Source: Derxia lacustris
Lineage (GTDB): Bacteria; Pseudomonadota; Gammaproteobacteria; Burkholderiales; Burkholderiaceae_E
Length of the DNA stretch: 64,000 nt
Direction: 5' to 3'
NCBI RefSeq assembly: GCF_002105195.1
Contig: NZ_MUHU01000007.1
Span: 108,691-172,690 of the forward strand
In this document: in pieces, positions 1 through 8,650 of the stretch
Layout: each line of letters starts with the position of its first letter
Position numbering within the stretch: the stretch's first letter is position 1
Made by a program: the position numbers and the translations under genes
The notes under the pieces: model-generated
The model's database searches: none
Told to the model about the DNA's origin: nothing
What the model saw: the letters and a program-made list of their open reading frames with translations, nothing else

Positions 1-805
1 ACCAGTGCGAGGTGGCGGTCTCGGGCGTGATGAAGTCGACCACGATGCCGTCGGCCTTGACCTCGGCCGGCGCGTCGAAGCCGCCCTTGCCGGCATGCGC
101 CACGCCCACGTCGATCAGCACATGGCTGGGCGGAAAGAAGCGGCACTTCTGCCAGCGGTCGACCGGGATGTCGTCGCGCAGGCCGTTGGCGCGCAGCGCG
201 GCCTGCCAGAACGGCGGCGGCATCACGCCATGCATGTCGCGCTCGGTGACGACCAGATTGCCGTCGACGCGTGTGGCCGGCGCGGCCTCGTCGATCTCCT
301 TCTGGCCGATGCTGGTGGCGTGCACATAGGTCTCGTGCGTGAGGTCCATCAGGTTGTCGATCATCAGCCGGTAGTCGCACTGCACGTTGTAGATGCCGCC
401 GCCATAGGCCCAGTCGGGCCGGTCGGCCCAGGGCAGGCGGTGGATGGTTTCCGGGTCGGCCAGTGCCGCGTCGCCGGGCCAGATCCAGATGAAGCCGTAG
501 CGCTCCTCGACCGCAAAGCTGCGCACCGCCGGAAAGCCGCGCACCCGCTGGCCGGGCATGGCCACGGTGCGGCCGTCGCAGCCCATTTCCAGACCGTGAT
601 AGCCGCATTGCAGCCGGCCGCCGCAGACCTTGCCGAGCGACATCGGCGCGCCGCGATGCGGGCAGAAATCCTCCACCGCCGCGACCTTGCCGTCGGGCCC
701 GCGAAAGAAGGCGATGCGCTCGCCGCAGATGGTGCGGCCAAGCGGCTTGTCGGCGGGCAGTTCGGCGGGCGTGCAGGCCACGTACCAGGCGTTCATCGGG
801 AACAT
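1..805 (-). CDS. vanA: Vanillate O-demethylase oxygenase subunit (partial)
   Basis: Rieske non-heme iron oxygenase that, with the reductase VanB, demethylates vanillate to protocatechuate and formaldehyde. The 5' end is complete; the 3' end is beyond the left edge, leaving about 268 codons. The protein opens MFPMNAWYVACTPAEL, typical of VanA. The Rieske [2Fe-2S] ligands are visible as CPHRGAP (residues about 48-54) and CGYHGLEMG (about 67-75). The mononuclear iron region DNLMDLTHETYVH follows near residue 155-167. It is divergent from a MarR regulator. Its product feeds the pca genes 11 kb away. The ATG at 803-805 was chosen because it gives the family N-terminus. vanB is not in the window and may lie to the left. 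Confidence 0.92.
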   Translation of the reverse strand, partial: MFPMNAWYVACTPAELPADKPLGRTICGERIAFFRGPDGKVAAVEDFCPHRGAPMSLGKVCGGRLQCGYHGLEMGCDGRTVAMPGQRVRGFPAVRSFAVEERYGFIWIWPGDAALADPETIHRLPWADRPDWAYGGGIYNVQCDYRLMIDNLMDLTHETYVHATSIGQKEIDEAAPATRVDGNLVVTERDMHGVMPPPFWQAALRANGLRDDIPVDRWQKCRFFPPSHVLIDVGVAHAGKGGFDAPAEVKADGIVVDFITPETATSHW

Positions 806-823
806 GTCGGCGTCTCTCCGGGT

Positions 824-850
824 AGTCATTCAGTGCACGGAATGATGACT
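824..850. promoter_or_regulatory. Imperfect dyad between vanA and the MarR gene
   Basis: AGTCATTC (824-831) is answered by GAATGATGACT (840-850) around a short centre, an imperfect inverted repeat just upstream of vanA. Its size and place in the divergent spacer suit a MarR-type operator controlling vanA and possibly the regulator itself. That role is inference; the repeat itself is visible. Confidence 0.4.
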
Positions 851-969
851 TGCGCGACCGGCTCGAAGCTCTCGGTGATTTCCCGAAGAGGCAGGCGGAA
901 TGCGGCTTTGGCGGGCCGGCGCTGCTGCGGTGCAGAATCGCCGGCTTCCCATCACCGGCAGCCCTCGCC

Positions 970-1464
970 ATGTCAGATCAGCCGACCGACGCGCTCTCGA
1001 TCGACCTTTACGACCAGCCCGGCCATCTGATCCGGCGCGCGCAGCAGATTGCGGTGTCGGTGTTCCACGAGACGGTCGGGCGCGACGTGACGCCGGTGCA
1101 GTACGCGATCCTGCGCATGCTCCAGGAGCGGCCCGGCATCGATCAGGTGACGCTGGCGCAGGAGGTGGCGCTCGACACCTCGACCGCCGCCGAGATCGCG
1201 GCGCGGCTCGAAGCCAAGGGCTGGATCGTGCGCGAGCTGCTGGCGCGCCGGCAGCGCCGGCTGGTGCTCACGCCCGAGGGCAGCGCGCTGCTGGCCGAGC
1301 TGGTGCCCGGCGTGCACGAGATGCAGGAGCGGCTGATGGGCAGCCTGGAGGACGACGAGCGGCGCGAGTTTTTGCGGCTGCTGCGCAAGTTCGTGCATCT
1401 CAACAACGAGCAGAGCCGGGCGCCGTTGCGGCGCAGCGAAGCCGGGCCGGCCGCGAGCGAATGA
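970..1464 (+). CDS. MarR-family transcriptional regulator
   Basis: A 164-residue winged-helix regulator of typical MarR length. The DNA-binding part is seen as LAQEVALDTSTAAEIAARLE (about residues 60-80), followed by a wing rich in Arg (ARRQRRLVLTPEG). The ATG at 970 was preferred over upstream in-frame starts because those would extend into the vanA promoter region and add residues unlike the family. It is divergent from vanA, so it probably senses vanillate or a related phenolic acid and represses vanA(B); this is inferred from position. It converges on the AraC gene with only 19 bases between the stops. Confidence 0.85.
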   Translation: MSDQPTDALSIDLYDQPGHLIRRAQQIAVSVFHETVGRDVTPVQYAILRMLQERPGIDQVTLAQEVALDTSTAAEIAARLEAKGWIVRELLARRQRRLVLTPEGSALLAELVPGVHEMQERLMGSLEDDERREFLRLLRKFVHLNNEQSRAPLRRSEAGPAASE

Positions 1465-1483
1465 CGACCGGCGCGGCGCGCCG

Positions 1484-2410
1484 TCAGGCCTCGGCCAGCC
1501 GGCGCCGGCCGTGCAGGCGGAATTCGGTCGGCCGCAGCCCGGTCTGCTTGCGGAAGAAGCGGCCGAAGTAGGCCTCGTCCTCGAAGCCGAGCTGGGCCGC
1601 GATCTGCTTGACGCTGAGCGACGAGTAGATCAGCTCGCGCTGGGCTTCATGCACCACGCGGCGGTTGATGACATCGAGCGACGACATGCCGAGCAGCTCG
1701 CGGCACAGGCGGGTGAGCTGGCCGGCGGTCACGCCCATCGCGGTGGCATAGGCGTCCACGCCCTTGCGCTCGCGAAAGCCCGCATCGACCAGCGCGCGGA
1801 AGCGCTCGATCTGCGCCGCCTTGCGCGAGCGCGCGCCGCCGTCGGCCGGGGCGAGCGCGCCGATGCGCGCGATCTGCACGAACAGCGCGGTCATCAGCGC
1901 CATGCCGGCGGCCACCTGCCCGGGCGCATGCACCTGGGCTTCGCGCGCGATGGCGTCGAACAGCGGCATCAGCGCATCGGCATGGCGCGAGCCGGCATCG
2001 ACCGCGATCACGGCAGGCCGGCGCAGCGTGTCGAGCAACTCGGGCGCGGCGGTGCCGGCGAGCGATTCGAGCGGGCGCTGGGCCACGGTGACGACCGGCC
2101 CGTCGACATCGCGCGAGAAGTGAAAGCCATGCACCGAGCGCGCCGGCGCGACGATGAGCGTGCCCGGCTGCACCGGCCATTTGCGGCCGTCGATGAAGGC
2201 TTCGCCGCCGCCGCTGCGCACGAACAGCACCTGGATCATCGAGTCGTGCACATGCGGCTTGATCTCCCAGTTGAAGGCGCTGGAGCGCTCGGTGATGCGC
2301 TCGAAATGCACGATGGCCTGCCAGTCGGGATCGGCCGCCACGCCGTAGAGCGCGAAGTTGGGAACCTGCCGGGCGGGCGCCGGCGGTTGCGGGTTTTCAG
2401 CAGGTCGCAT
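1484..2410 (-). CDS. AraC-family regulator, PobR-like
   Basis: A 308-residue AraC/XylS regulator with an N-terminal cupin ligand domain (about 25-130) and a C-terminal double helix-turn-helix (about 215-300). It shares many stretches with the pobR product at 14274: WEIKPHVHD against [21 protein letters not shown] against VHGFVFSRDVDG, and EAQRELIYSSL against EAQRDLIYTTL. This suggests a small aromatic or alicyclic acid effector close to 4-hydroxybenzoate. It is divergent from the SDR/FAD dehydrogenase cluster and is the natural candidate to activate it. The exact ligand cannot be read from sequence. Confidence 0.85.
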   Translation of the reverse strand: MRPAENPQPPAPARQVPNFALYGVAADPDWQAIVHFERITERSSAFNWEIKPHVHDSMIQVLFVRSGGGEAFIDGRKWPVQPGTLIVAPARSVHGFHFSRDVDGPVVTVAQRPLESLAGTAAPELLDTLRRPAVIAVDAGSRHADALMPLFDAIAREAQVHAPGQVAAGMALMTALFVQIARIGALAPADGGARSRKAAQIERFRALVDAGFRERKGVDAYATAMGVTAGQLTRLCRELLGMSSLDVINRRVVHEAQRELIYSSLSVKQIAAQLGFEDEAYFGRFFRKQTGLRPTEFRLHGRRRLAEA

Positions 2411-2521
2411 GCACGAATTGTCCTGTTCTTGGCTGGATTTGTCGATTTACCGACCGGCTCGCCTGACCGGATGATCGCCTCCCATTGCAGCAGCACATTC
2501 ACCGGGAGACAGGACTTGAAC

Positions 2522-2653
2522 ATGCATGCACTGAGGCTTTCTCGCAGGCTCGGCCAGAGGCTGGCCGCAACCGAGGGTATGCCCGAATCGTCTGGTGTTG
2601 CCGGCGCCGTGGCCTGCGGGTTTTCCCGCGCCGGCGAGCGGGGCCGGGCATGA
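2522..2653 (+). CDS. Possible 43-residue upstream ORF coupled to the SDR gene
   Basis: A short frame starting at ATG 2522 (or in-frame TTG 2516) is preceded by a purine-rich GGGAGACAGGA at 2506-2516. It ends in TGA at 2651-2653, overlapping the SDR start as ATGA. The leader closely resembles the one before the transporter gene at 10149 (GGAGACAGACTTGAAC). The predicted peptide is Arg-rich at its start and matches no family I recognise. It may be a leader peptide, a coupling ORF, or the remnant of a lost gene. Low confidence that a peptide is made. Confidence 0.3.
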   Translation: MHALRLSRRLGQRLAATEGMPESSGVAGAVACGFSRAGERGRA

Positions 2654-3504
2654 GTGCGGCGCTGCTGTCGGTGGTGGCCGAGGCCGACTGGCTCGGGCTG
2701 GCCGGCCGCACGATCGTGGTGACCGGCGCGGCCAGCGGCATCGGCGCGGCGGTGGCCGAGGGCGCGGCCCGGGCCGGCGCACGGGTCGCGCTGCTCGACC
2801 GCGACGCGGCCGGCGCCGAGCGGCTGGCGGCAGCGCTTGCGGCGCGCGGTCACCGGGCGCTGGCGCTGCAATGCGACATCTCGGACGAGGCCGGCGTGCT
2901 CGCCGCGGCGGCCCGCGTCGAGGCCGAACTCGGGCCGGCGGACGGGCTGGTCAACAACGCCGGCCTGCTGCGCGCCGGCGCGCTCGGCGAGGTGTCGCTG
3001 GCCGACTGGAATGCGGTGCTCGGCGTCAACCTCACCGGCTATCTGCTCTGCTCGCGCAGCTTTGGCGCGCAGATGACGGCGCGCGGCCGCGGCAGCATCG
3101 TCAACGTGGCATCGATCGCAGGCTGCCATCCGCAGACCCGCAGCGGCGCCTACAGCGCGAGCAAGGCCGGCGTGCTGCTGCTGTCGCGCCAGATGGCGGC
3201 CGAATGGGGCCCGGCCGGCGTGCGCAGCAATGCCATCTGCCCCGGAATGATCCGCACCGCGCTGTCCGAAAAGTTCTACGAGCAGCCGGGGCTGGAGCAG
3301 CGCCGCGCGGCCATCACCGCCAGCCGGCGCATCGGCCGGCCCGACGACATCGCCGAGGTCGCGCTGTTCCTGCTCAGCGACCGCGCCGGCTATGTCAACG
3401 GCGCCGAGCTGATGGTCGACGGCGGCATGAGCGCCATGCTCATGGACCTGGTGCCGCGCCCCGGCTTCAACGACAGCGCCGAACGCGCCCCGGCCGCCGC
3501 CTGA
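2650..3504 (+). CDS. SDR-family NAD(P)-dependent oxidoreductase
   Basis: Classical short-chain dehydrogenase of 284 residues. The cofactor motif TGAASGIG lies at 25-32, NNAG at about 102-105, and the catalytic Ser155, Tyr168 and Lys172 are in place (YSASK). These enzymes oxidise a secondary alcohol to a ketone or the reverse. It is the first gene of a cluster with a KstD-like flavoprotein and a second SDR, which suggests conversion of a ring alcohol to a ketone before desaturation. The ATG at 2650 overlaps the stop of a small upstream frame. Substrate unknown. Confidence 0.87.
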   Translation: MSAALLSVVAEADWLGLAGRTIVVTGAASGIGAAVAEGAARAGARVALLDRDAAGAERLAAALAARGHRALALQCDISDEAGVLAAAARVEAELGPADGLVNNAGLLRAGALGEVSLADWNAVLGVNLTGYLLCSRSFGAQMTARGRGSIVNVASIAGCHPQTRSGAYSASKAGVLLLSRQMAAEWGPAGVRSNAICPGMIRTALSEKFYEQPGLEQRRAAITASRRIGRPDDIAEVALFLLSDRAGYVNGAELMVDGGMSAMLMDLVPRPGFNDSAERAPAAA

Positions 3505-3596
3505 CGCGGCGCCGACCTCAAACCCATCCCACGCCCCCGCTCCGGCAGCGCGTCTGCGCCGCCGGCAGGGGAGCGCTTTGCCCGGAGGAAACAGGC

Positions 3597-5435
3597 ATGG
3601 CCAATCTCACCGACAGCAGCCTTGGGCGCCCGCTCGACTGCGACCTGCTCGTGATCGGCGCCGGCGCCGGCGGCCTCTCGACCGCCATCGTCGCCAAGAA
3701 GCACGGCCTCGACGTGATCGTCATCGAGAAGGATCGCCACTTCGGCGGCACCACCGCGTTCTCGGGCGGCGTGCTGTGGATTCCGGGCAATCCGGTCTCG
3801 GCCCGCAGCGGCGTGCGCGACAGCCGCGAAGCCGCGCTCACCTATCTGAAGAACGAAACCGGCGCGTACTACGACGCGGCGGCGGTCGAGGCCTTCCTCG
3901 ATGCCGGGCCCGAAATGGTCGACTGGTTCGAGCGCGAGACCGAGGTGAAATTCATCCCCACGCTCTATCCCGACTACCACCCGACCGTGCCCGGCGGCGT
4001 CGACATCGGCCGCTCGATCCTGGCCGCGCCCTACGACATCCGCAATCTCGGCGCCGACATGGACCGGCTGCGTCCGCCGCTCCAGACCATCACCTTCATC
4101 GGGATGATGTTCAACTCGTCGAACGCGGATCTGAAGCACTTCTTCAACGCGACGAAGTCGCTGAAGTCGGCCATCTACGTCGCGAAGCGGCTGGCGGCGC
4201 ATCTGAAGGAATTGGCGCTGTACCGGCGCGGCGTGCAGGTGACGAGCGGCAATGCGCTCGCGGCGCGGCTGGCCAAATCGGCGCTCGCGCTCGGCATTCC
4301 CATCCTCACCGGCACGCCGGCGCGCGAGCTGATCGTGGCCGATGGCCGCGTGACTGGCGCACTGGCGCGCGGCCCGAACGGCGACTTGCGCATCGGCGCG
4401 CGGCGCGGCGTGGTGCTGGCCAGCGGCGGCTTCTCGCACGACGTGCAGCGGTTGCGGCGCGCCTATCCGCATGTACGGCGCGGCGGCGAGCATCTGTCGC
4501 CGGTGCCCGAAGCCAATACCGGCGACGGCGCGCGGCTGGCCGAGCAGGCCGGCGGCAGGGTCGACATCCGGCTCAAGGATGCGGCGGCCTGGATGCCGGT
4601 GTCGCGCGTGCCGCTGGCGGGCGGGCGCTTCGGCGTGTTCCCGCATCTGCTCGACCGCTACAAGCCCGGGATCATCGGCGTGACGCGGCAGGGCAAGCGC
4701 TTCTGCAACGAGAGCGAGAGCTATCACGACGTGGGTGCCGCGATGATCGAGGCCTGCCGGCACGAGGCCGAGACCGCGATGTGGCTCATCTGCGATCACG
4801 CCACGATCCGCAAGTACGGCCTGGGCTTTGCCAAGCCGGCGCCGGTGCCGCTGGCCGGGCTGATCGCCAAGGGCTATCTGACCAGGGGCGCGACGCTGGC
4901 CGAACTGGGCGCCAAGGCCGGCATCGACGGCGCGGCGCTGGAAGCCACGGTGCGCGAGTACAACCTGGGCGCGGCGCAGGGCGAGGACCGCCAGTTCGGG
5001 CGCGGCAGCACGGCGTTCAACCGCTATCTGGCCGATCCGGCCAACCGGCCCAACCCCTGCGTGGCCCCGGTCGGCGCCGGCCCCTACTACGCGCTCAAGG
5101 TCGTGATGGGCGACCTCGGCAGCTTCGACGGCATCCGCACCGACACCGTGGGCCGGGTGCTGCACGACGACGGCAGCGCCATCGCCGGCCTGTACGCGGT
5201 GGGCAACGACCGCGCCAGCATGATGGGCGGCAACTATCCCGGCGCCGGCATCACGCTCGGGCCGATCATGACCTTCGGCTATCTGACGGCGCGGCACATC
5301 GCCGGCGTGCCGGAGCGCGCGGCGCCGGCGGCCCGGGTGCAGTCGCTGGCCGATGCGGCGCTCGCCGGCGCGGCCGCCAGCGCGCTCGATGCCACTGCCG
5401 CGCGGTCGGCGCAGGGGGCCGGCAATGTCGCCTAA
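3597..5435 (+). CDS. FAD-dependent dehydrogenase, 3-ketosteroid delta-1-dehydrogenase-like
   Basis: A 612-residue flavoprotein of the fumarate reductase/KstD superfamily. The FAD-binding GAGAGG motif is near residue 22 and is followed by EKDRHFGGTTAFSGG. The C-terminal FAD-binding stretch GLYAVGND...MMGGNYPGAG is the KstD hallmark. Tyr547 and Gly551 in YPGAG correspond to the KstD pair that assists enolisation next to a ketone, so a keto substrate dehydrogenated beside its carbonyl is likely. A ribosome site GGAGGAA sits 9 bases upstream of ATG 3597. With its two SDR neighbours it could desaturate a cyclic ketone, for example 4-oxocyclohexanecarboxylate, towards an aromatic ring. No companion steroid catabolism genes are seen, which argues against a steroid substrate. 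Confidence 0.85.
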   Translation: MANLTDSSLGRPLDCDLLVIGAGAGGLSTAIVAKKHGLDVIVIEKDRHFGGTTAFSGGVLWIPGNPVSARSGVRDSREAALTYLKNETGAYYDAAAVEAFLDAGPEMVDWFERETEVKFIPTLYPDYHPTVPGGVDIGRSILAAPYDIRNLGADMDRLRPPLQTITFIGMMFNSSNADLKHFFNATKSLKSAIYVAKRLAAHLKELALYRRGVQVTSGNALAARLAKSALALGIPILTGTPARELIVADGRVTGALARGPNGDLRIGARRGVVLASGGFSHDVQRLRRAYPHVRRGGEHLSPVPEANTGDGARLAEQAGGRVDIRLKDAAAWMPVSRVPLAGGRFGVFPHLLDRYKPGIIGVTRQGKRFCNESESYHDVGAAMIEACRHEAETAMWLICDHATIRKYGLGFAKPAPVPLAGLIAKGYLTRGATLAELGAKAGIDGAALEATVREYNLGAAQGEDRQFGRGSTAFNRYLADPANRPNPCVAPVGAGPYYALKVVMGDLGSFDGIRTDTVGRVLHDDGSAIAGLYAVGNDRASMMGGNYPGAGITLGPIMTFGYLTARHIAGVPERAAPAARVQSLADAALAGAAASALDATAARSAQGAGNVA

Positions 5436-5772
5436 GCCGCTCGTCGATCACCGCATCTACACCATCGTGCCGCGCCGCATGGCCGAGTTCATCGACGTGT
5501 TCGACCGGCTCGCGATGCCGATCCTGCTCGAATGCCTCGGCCATCCGCTCGGCTTTCACACCAGCCTGGTCGGGCCGCAGAACCAGTTCGTGCATCTGTG
5601 GGGCTATGACGATCTGGCCGACTTCGAGCGGCGCAGCGCACGGCGCGATGCGCATCCCGATTTCCCGGCCTATCTGCAGGCGTCGGCGCATCTGATCGTG
5701 GCGCAGGAGACGCGGCTGATCCGCGCCCTGACCCTGCCGAGCGTGAAAGGCTGGCGCGATGGACGGGCTTGA
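5425..5772 (+). CDS. NIPSNAP-family protein
   Basis: A 115-residue ferredoxin-like-fold protein of the NIPSNAP family, recognised by DHRIYTIVPRRMAEFIDVF at the start and GPQNQFVHLWGY in the middle. The start overlaps the end of the flavoprotein gene by 11 bases and its own end overlaps the next SDR by 14, so it belongs to the operon. The biochemical role of bacterial NIPSNAP proteins is not established. They often sit in catabolic operons, as does a second one here at 44148. It could be a small isomerase, hydrolase or binding protein; I do not assign a reaction. Confidence 0.8.
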   Translation: MSPKPLVDHRIYTIVPRRMAEFIDVFDRLAMPILLECLGHPLGFHTSLVGPQNQFVHLWGYDDLADFERRSARRDAHPDFPAYLQASAHLIVAQETRLIRALTLPSVKGWRDGRA

Positions 5773-6631
5773 TCCGGCGCCGGCAGCGGCCGGCTGCGCG
5801 CAGGACTTCGCGGGGCTGGTCGCGCTCGTGACCGGCGGCGCCGCCGGCATCGGCTGGGCCACGGCGCAAAGGCTTGCGGCTGGCGGCGCCAGCGTGGTCA
5901 TCGCCGATCTCGACGGCGCGGCGGCCGAGGCGCGCGCCGCCGGGCTGGGCGCGGGGAAGGGCGCGCGCCACGCCGCCCATGCGCTCGACGTGAGCGAGCC
6001 GGCGCAGGCCGCCGCCGTGGTCGCCCGCCTGCTGCGCGACTACGGCCGGCTCGACGTGCTCATCAACAACGCCGGTCTGCCCGAGGCGCCGGCCGCCACG
6101 CTCGACCAGGAGCTCGCCGCCTTCGAGCGCGTGCTGAAGGTGAATCTGCAAGGCAGCTTCGTCATGTGCCGCGAGGCCGGCCGCGCGATGCTGGCGGCGC
6201 GCGGTGGCGCCATCGTCAACCTCGCGTCGATCGCCGGGCTGGCCGGCATCCCTACGCGCAATGCCTATGGCGCGGCCAAGGCCGGCGTGGTCGCGCTGAC
6301 GCGTTCGCTGGCCTGCGAATGGGCGCATGCGGGCATCCGCGTGAACGCCGTCGCGCCCGGCTATGTGCGCACCGCGCTCGTGGCCCGGCTCGAAGCGGCG
6401 GGCGGCATCGACAGCGCCGCCATCGCCGGCCGCACGCCGCTCGGCCGGCTCGCCGGGCCCGGGGAGATTGCCGAGGCCATCGCCTTCCTCGCCTCGCCGC
6501 GCGCCAGCTACATCACCGGCGCGACGCTCGCGGTGGACGGCGGCTGGCTCGCGCTCGGCGCGCCCGATTCGGCGCTGGCCGCATTGCGCGCCGATCCGCC
6601 ATCCGCCGCAGGGGAGGCCGCCAACCGCTGA
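5759..6631 (+). CDS. SDR-family oxidoreductase
   Basis: A second classical short-chain dehydrogenase, 290 residues. The cofactor motif TGGAAGIG lies at about 25-32, NNAG near 103-106, and the catalytic Ser157, Tyr170 and Lys174 (YGAAK) are intact. The C-terminal TGATLAVDGGWLA is typical. It overlaps the NIPSNAP gene by 14 bases, indicating translational coupling. Two different SDRs around one KstD-like enzyme suggest either two stereoisomers of a ring alcohol or two successive alcohol oxidations. Substrate unknown. Confidence 0.87.
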   Translation: MDGLDPAPAAAGCAQDFAGLVALVTGGAAGIGWATAQRLAAGGASVVIADLDGAAAEARAAGLGAGKGARHAAHALDVSEPAQAAAVVARLLRDYGRLDVLINNAGLPEAPAATLDQELAAFERVLKVNLQGSFVMCREAGRAMLAARGGAIVNLASIAGLAGIPTRNAYGAAKAGVVALTRSLACEWAHAGIRVNAVAPGYVRTALVARLEAAGGIDSAAIAGRTPLGRLAGPGEIAEAIAFLASPRASYITGATLAVDGGWLALGAPDSALAALRADPPSAAGEAANR

Positions 6632-6694
6632 CGTTTCACCCATCACGACGCCGCAGCAGCGGCGCATGCCAACCCCTCGGAGGAGACAACCCCG

Positions 6695-7546
6695 ATGTTC
6701 ACGATCAACCTGTTCAACGGCCTGGTGTACGGAGCGCTGCTCATCATCATGTCGTCGGGCCTGGCGCTCATCTACGGGCTGCGGCGCGTGGTCAATTTCG
6801 CGCACGGCTCGCTCTACATGCTGGGCGCCTATCTGGGCTACAGCATCGCGACCCAGACCAGTTTCTGGGTCGCGCTCATCGCCGCGCCGCTGGTCATGGC
6901 GGCGGTCGGCGCGCTGCTCGACCGCTATGCCTTCCGGCTGCTGCAGGACCGCGATCCGCTCACGGTCGTCCTCGTCACCTTCGGCCTGCTGCTGGTCATC
7001 GAGGACTTCGTGCAGACCGTCTGGGGCAAGGACAACCTCTCGGTGCCGGCGCCCGATCTGCTCAGCGTGTCGGTCGACCTGTTCGGCACGCCGGTGCCGG
7101 CCTACCGCATGGCGGTGGTGGCGGTGGGCGCGGCGGTCGCGCTGGGACTGGTGGGCTGGTTGCGCTTCTCGCGTGCCGGGCTGTTCGTGCGCGCCGCCAG
7201 TACCGATCCGACCACCACCGCGATGCAGGGCGTGAATACCGACGCGCTCAGCGCCACGGTGGTCGCGCTGGGCACGGCGCTGGCCGGGCTGGCCGGCGTG
7301 GTGGCCGCGCCCTTCCTGTCGCTGTCGCCGGCCATGAGCAGCGATGTGCTGATCGACTCCTTCGTGGTGGTGGTGATCGGCGGGCTCGGCAGCCTCATCG
7401 GCGCCTTCGTGGCGGCGGTGCTGCTGGGCCAGGTGCAGTCGCTCGGCGCGGTCTATCTGCCCGACGCGGCGGCGGTGATTCCGTTCGCGCTGATGGTGGC
7501 CATCCTGCTCTGGCGCCCGTCGGGTCTGGCCGGCAACCGCACCTGA
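6695..7546 (+). CDS. Branched-chain-type ABC transporter permease (LivH family)
   Basis: A 283-residue inner-membrane permease with about eight hydrophobic segments. It begins FTINLFNGLVYGALLIIMSS and carries the LivH signature GLALIYGLRRVVNFAHGSLYMLG near residues 23-45. It is the first of five genes for a LivHMGFK-type importer. In catabolic clusters this class commonly carries aromatic or alicyclic carboxylates instead of amino acids. AGGAGA lies just before the ATG. The tight linkage to the SDR/FAD cluster suggests it imports that pathway's substrate. Confidence 0.88.
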   Translation: MFTINLFNGLVYGALLIIMSSGLALIYGLRRVVNFAHGSLYMLGAYLGYSIATQTSFWVALIAAPLVMAAVGALLDRYAFRLLQDRDPLTVVLVTFGLLLVIEDFVQTVWGKDNLSVPAPDLLSVSVDLFGTPVPAYRMAVVAVGAAVALGLVGWLRFSRAGLFVRAASTDPTTTAMQGVNTDALSATVVALGTALAGLAGVVAAPFLSLSPAMSSDVLIDSFVVVVIGGLGSLIGAFVAAVLLGQVQSLGAVYLPDAAAVIPFALMVAILLWRPSGLAGNRT

Positions 7547-7621
7547 GGCCGCCGCTCATGTCGCTTCTCCGTTCCCGGCGCGCGCTGGCGCGCCACTCCC
7601 TTCGCATCTGAGGACGCCCCC

Positions 7622-8623
7622 ATGTCGATCACCCGCATTTCCGCCGGCGTCGTCGCGGCGCTCGTGGCCGGTGCCGCGCTCGGCGGCAGCCTGTCGTCGG
7701 GCACCGCGCTGTCGCTGCTCACCCAGGCCAGCATCCACGCCATCTTCGCGCTCGGCGTCGGCCTGCTGCTGCGCCAGAACGGCATGGTCAGCTTCGGCCA
7801 TGCCGCGTTCTTCGGCGGTGCCGGCTATGCCGTCGCCATCCTGCTGGAGCAGCAGGGCTTGCCGGCCGAGGCCGCCGTGCTGCTCGCCGTGCTCGGCATC
7901 GCCGGCTTCGCCTTCGTGCTGGCGCTGGTCGCGGTGCGCGTGCCGGGCATTGCCTTCGGCATGCTCACGCTGGCGGTCGGCCAGATGTTCTATCTGGTCG
8001 CATCGCGCACCCGTGGCCTCACGGGCGGCGCCGACGGCATGAACGTGAACTGGCCGGCCACGCTGTTCGGCATCGAGACCGCGCGGCTGCTTCAGCCCGG
8101 CATGCTGTTCCTCGTGTGCTGGACCGCGCTGGTGCTGCTGACCGGCGTGCTCGCGCTGCTGGCGCGCAGCCGCTTCGGCGCCGTGACCGAAGCCATCCGC
8201 GACAACGAGGAGCGCGCGCGTTTCATCGGCATCCGCACGCTGCTGCCGCGCGCGGCGGTGTTCGCGCTGTCGGCCGGCGTCACCGCCGTGGCCGGCGTGC
8301 TGGCGGCGCTCAACACCGGCTTCGTGTCGCCCGAGGGGCTGCACTGGAGCGTGTCGGGCGCGGCGCTGATGATGGTCATCGTGGGCGGCAGCCGCACGCT
8401 CTGGGGGCCGGCGCTCGGCGCGGTCGTCTATTTCCTGGCGCGCGACTTTCTCGGCGACTACGCCAGCCACTGGATGGCGGTGTTCGGCGTCGCGCTGATC
8501 GCGGTCATCGTCTTCTCGCCCGAGGGCATTGCCGGCGCGCTGCAACGCCTGCTGGCGCGGCGCCGCCCGGCGCCGGTGGCCGCGCTCGACAACGGCGCCG
8601 CCAGCGCCTCGGCCTCGCACTGA
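7622..8623 (+). CDS. Branched-chain-type ABC transporter permease (LivM family)
   Basis: A 333-residue integral membrane protein of the LivM type, with the typical segments LLRQNGMVSFGHAAFFGGAG (about 48-67) and IRDNEERARFIGIRT (about 192-206), the cytoplasmic loop that contacts the ATPases. It pairs with the LivH-like permease 75 bases upstream and precedes the two ATPase genes. The short Ala-rich tail is unremarkable. Substrate is inferred only from the cluster. Confidence 0.88.
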   Translation: MSITRISAGVVAALVAGAALGGSLSSGTALSLLTQASIHAIFALGVGLLLRQNGMVSFGHAAFFGGAGYAVAILLEQQGLPAEAAVLLAVLGIAGFAFVLALVAVRVPGIAFGMLTLAVGQMFYLVASRTRGLTGGADGMNVNWPATLFGIETARLLQPGMLFLVCWTALVLLTGVLALLARSRFGAVTEAIRDNEERARFIGIRTLLPRAAVFALSAGVTAVAGVLAALNTGFVSPEGLHWSVSGAALMMVIVGGSRTLWGPALGAVVYFLARDFLGDYASHWMAVFGVALIAVIVFSPEGIAGALQRLLARRRPAPVAALDNGAASASASH

Positions 8624-8650
8624 TCCCGCCGCAACCCAAGGAGAACTTCC

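Noticed and set aside
5..1030. Long plus-strand open frame over the left end
   Set aside because: It is antisense to vanA, whose Rieske and iron-site motifs are clear on the minus strand; the plus-strand translation is Arg/Ala/His-rich and resembles no protein.
1469..1483. CGGCGCG-G-CGCGCCG palindrome between the MarR and AraC stops
   Set aside because: The loop is one base, too tight for a stem-loop terminator in this form, and there is no T-run; it may simply reflect GC-rich sequence.
3390..5297. 635-codon minus-strand open frame
   Set aside because: Antisense shadow of the KstD-like flavoprotein, typical of very GC-rich DNA; composition is Arg/His/Ala-rich with no domain.
3597..5435. Steroid catabolism assignment for the KstD-like gene
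   Set aside because: No ring-cleavage (kshA/B, hsaC) or other steroid genes are nearby, while aromatic-acid genes are.
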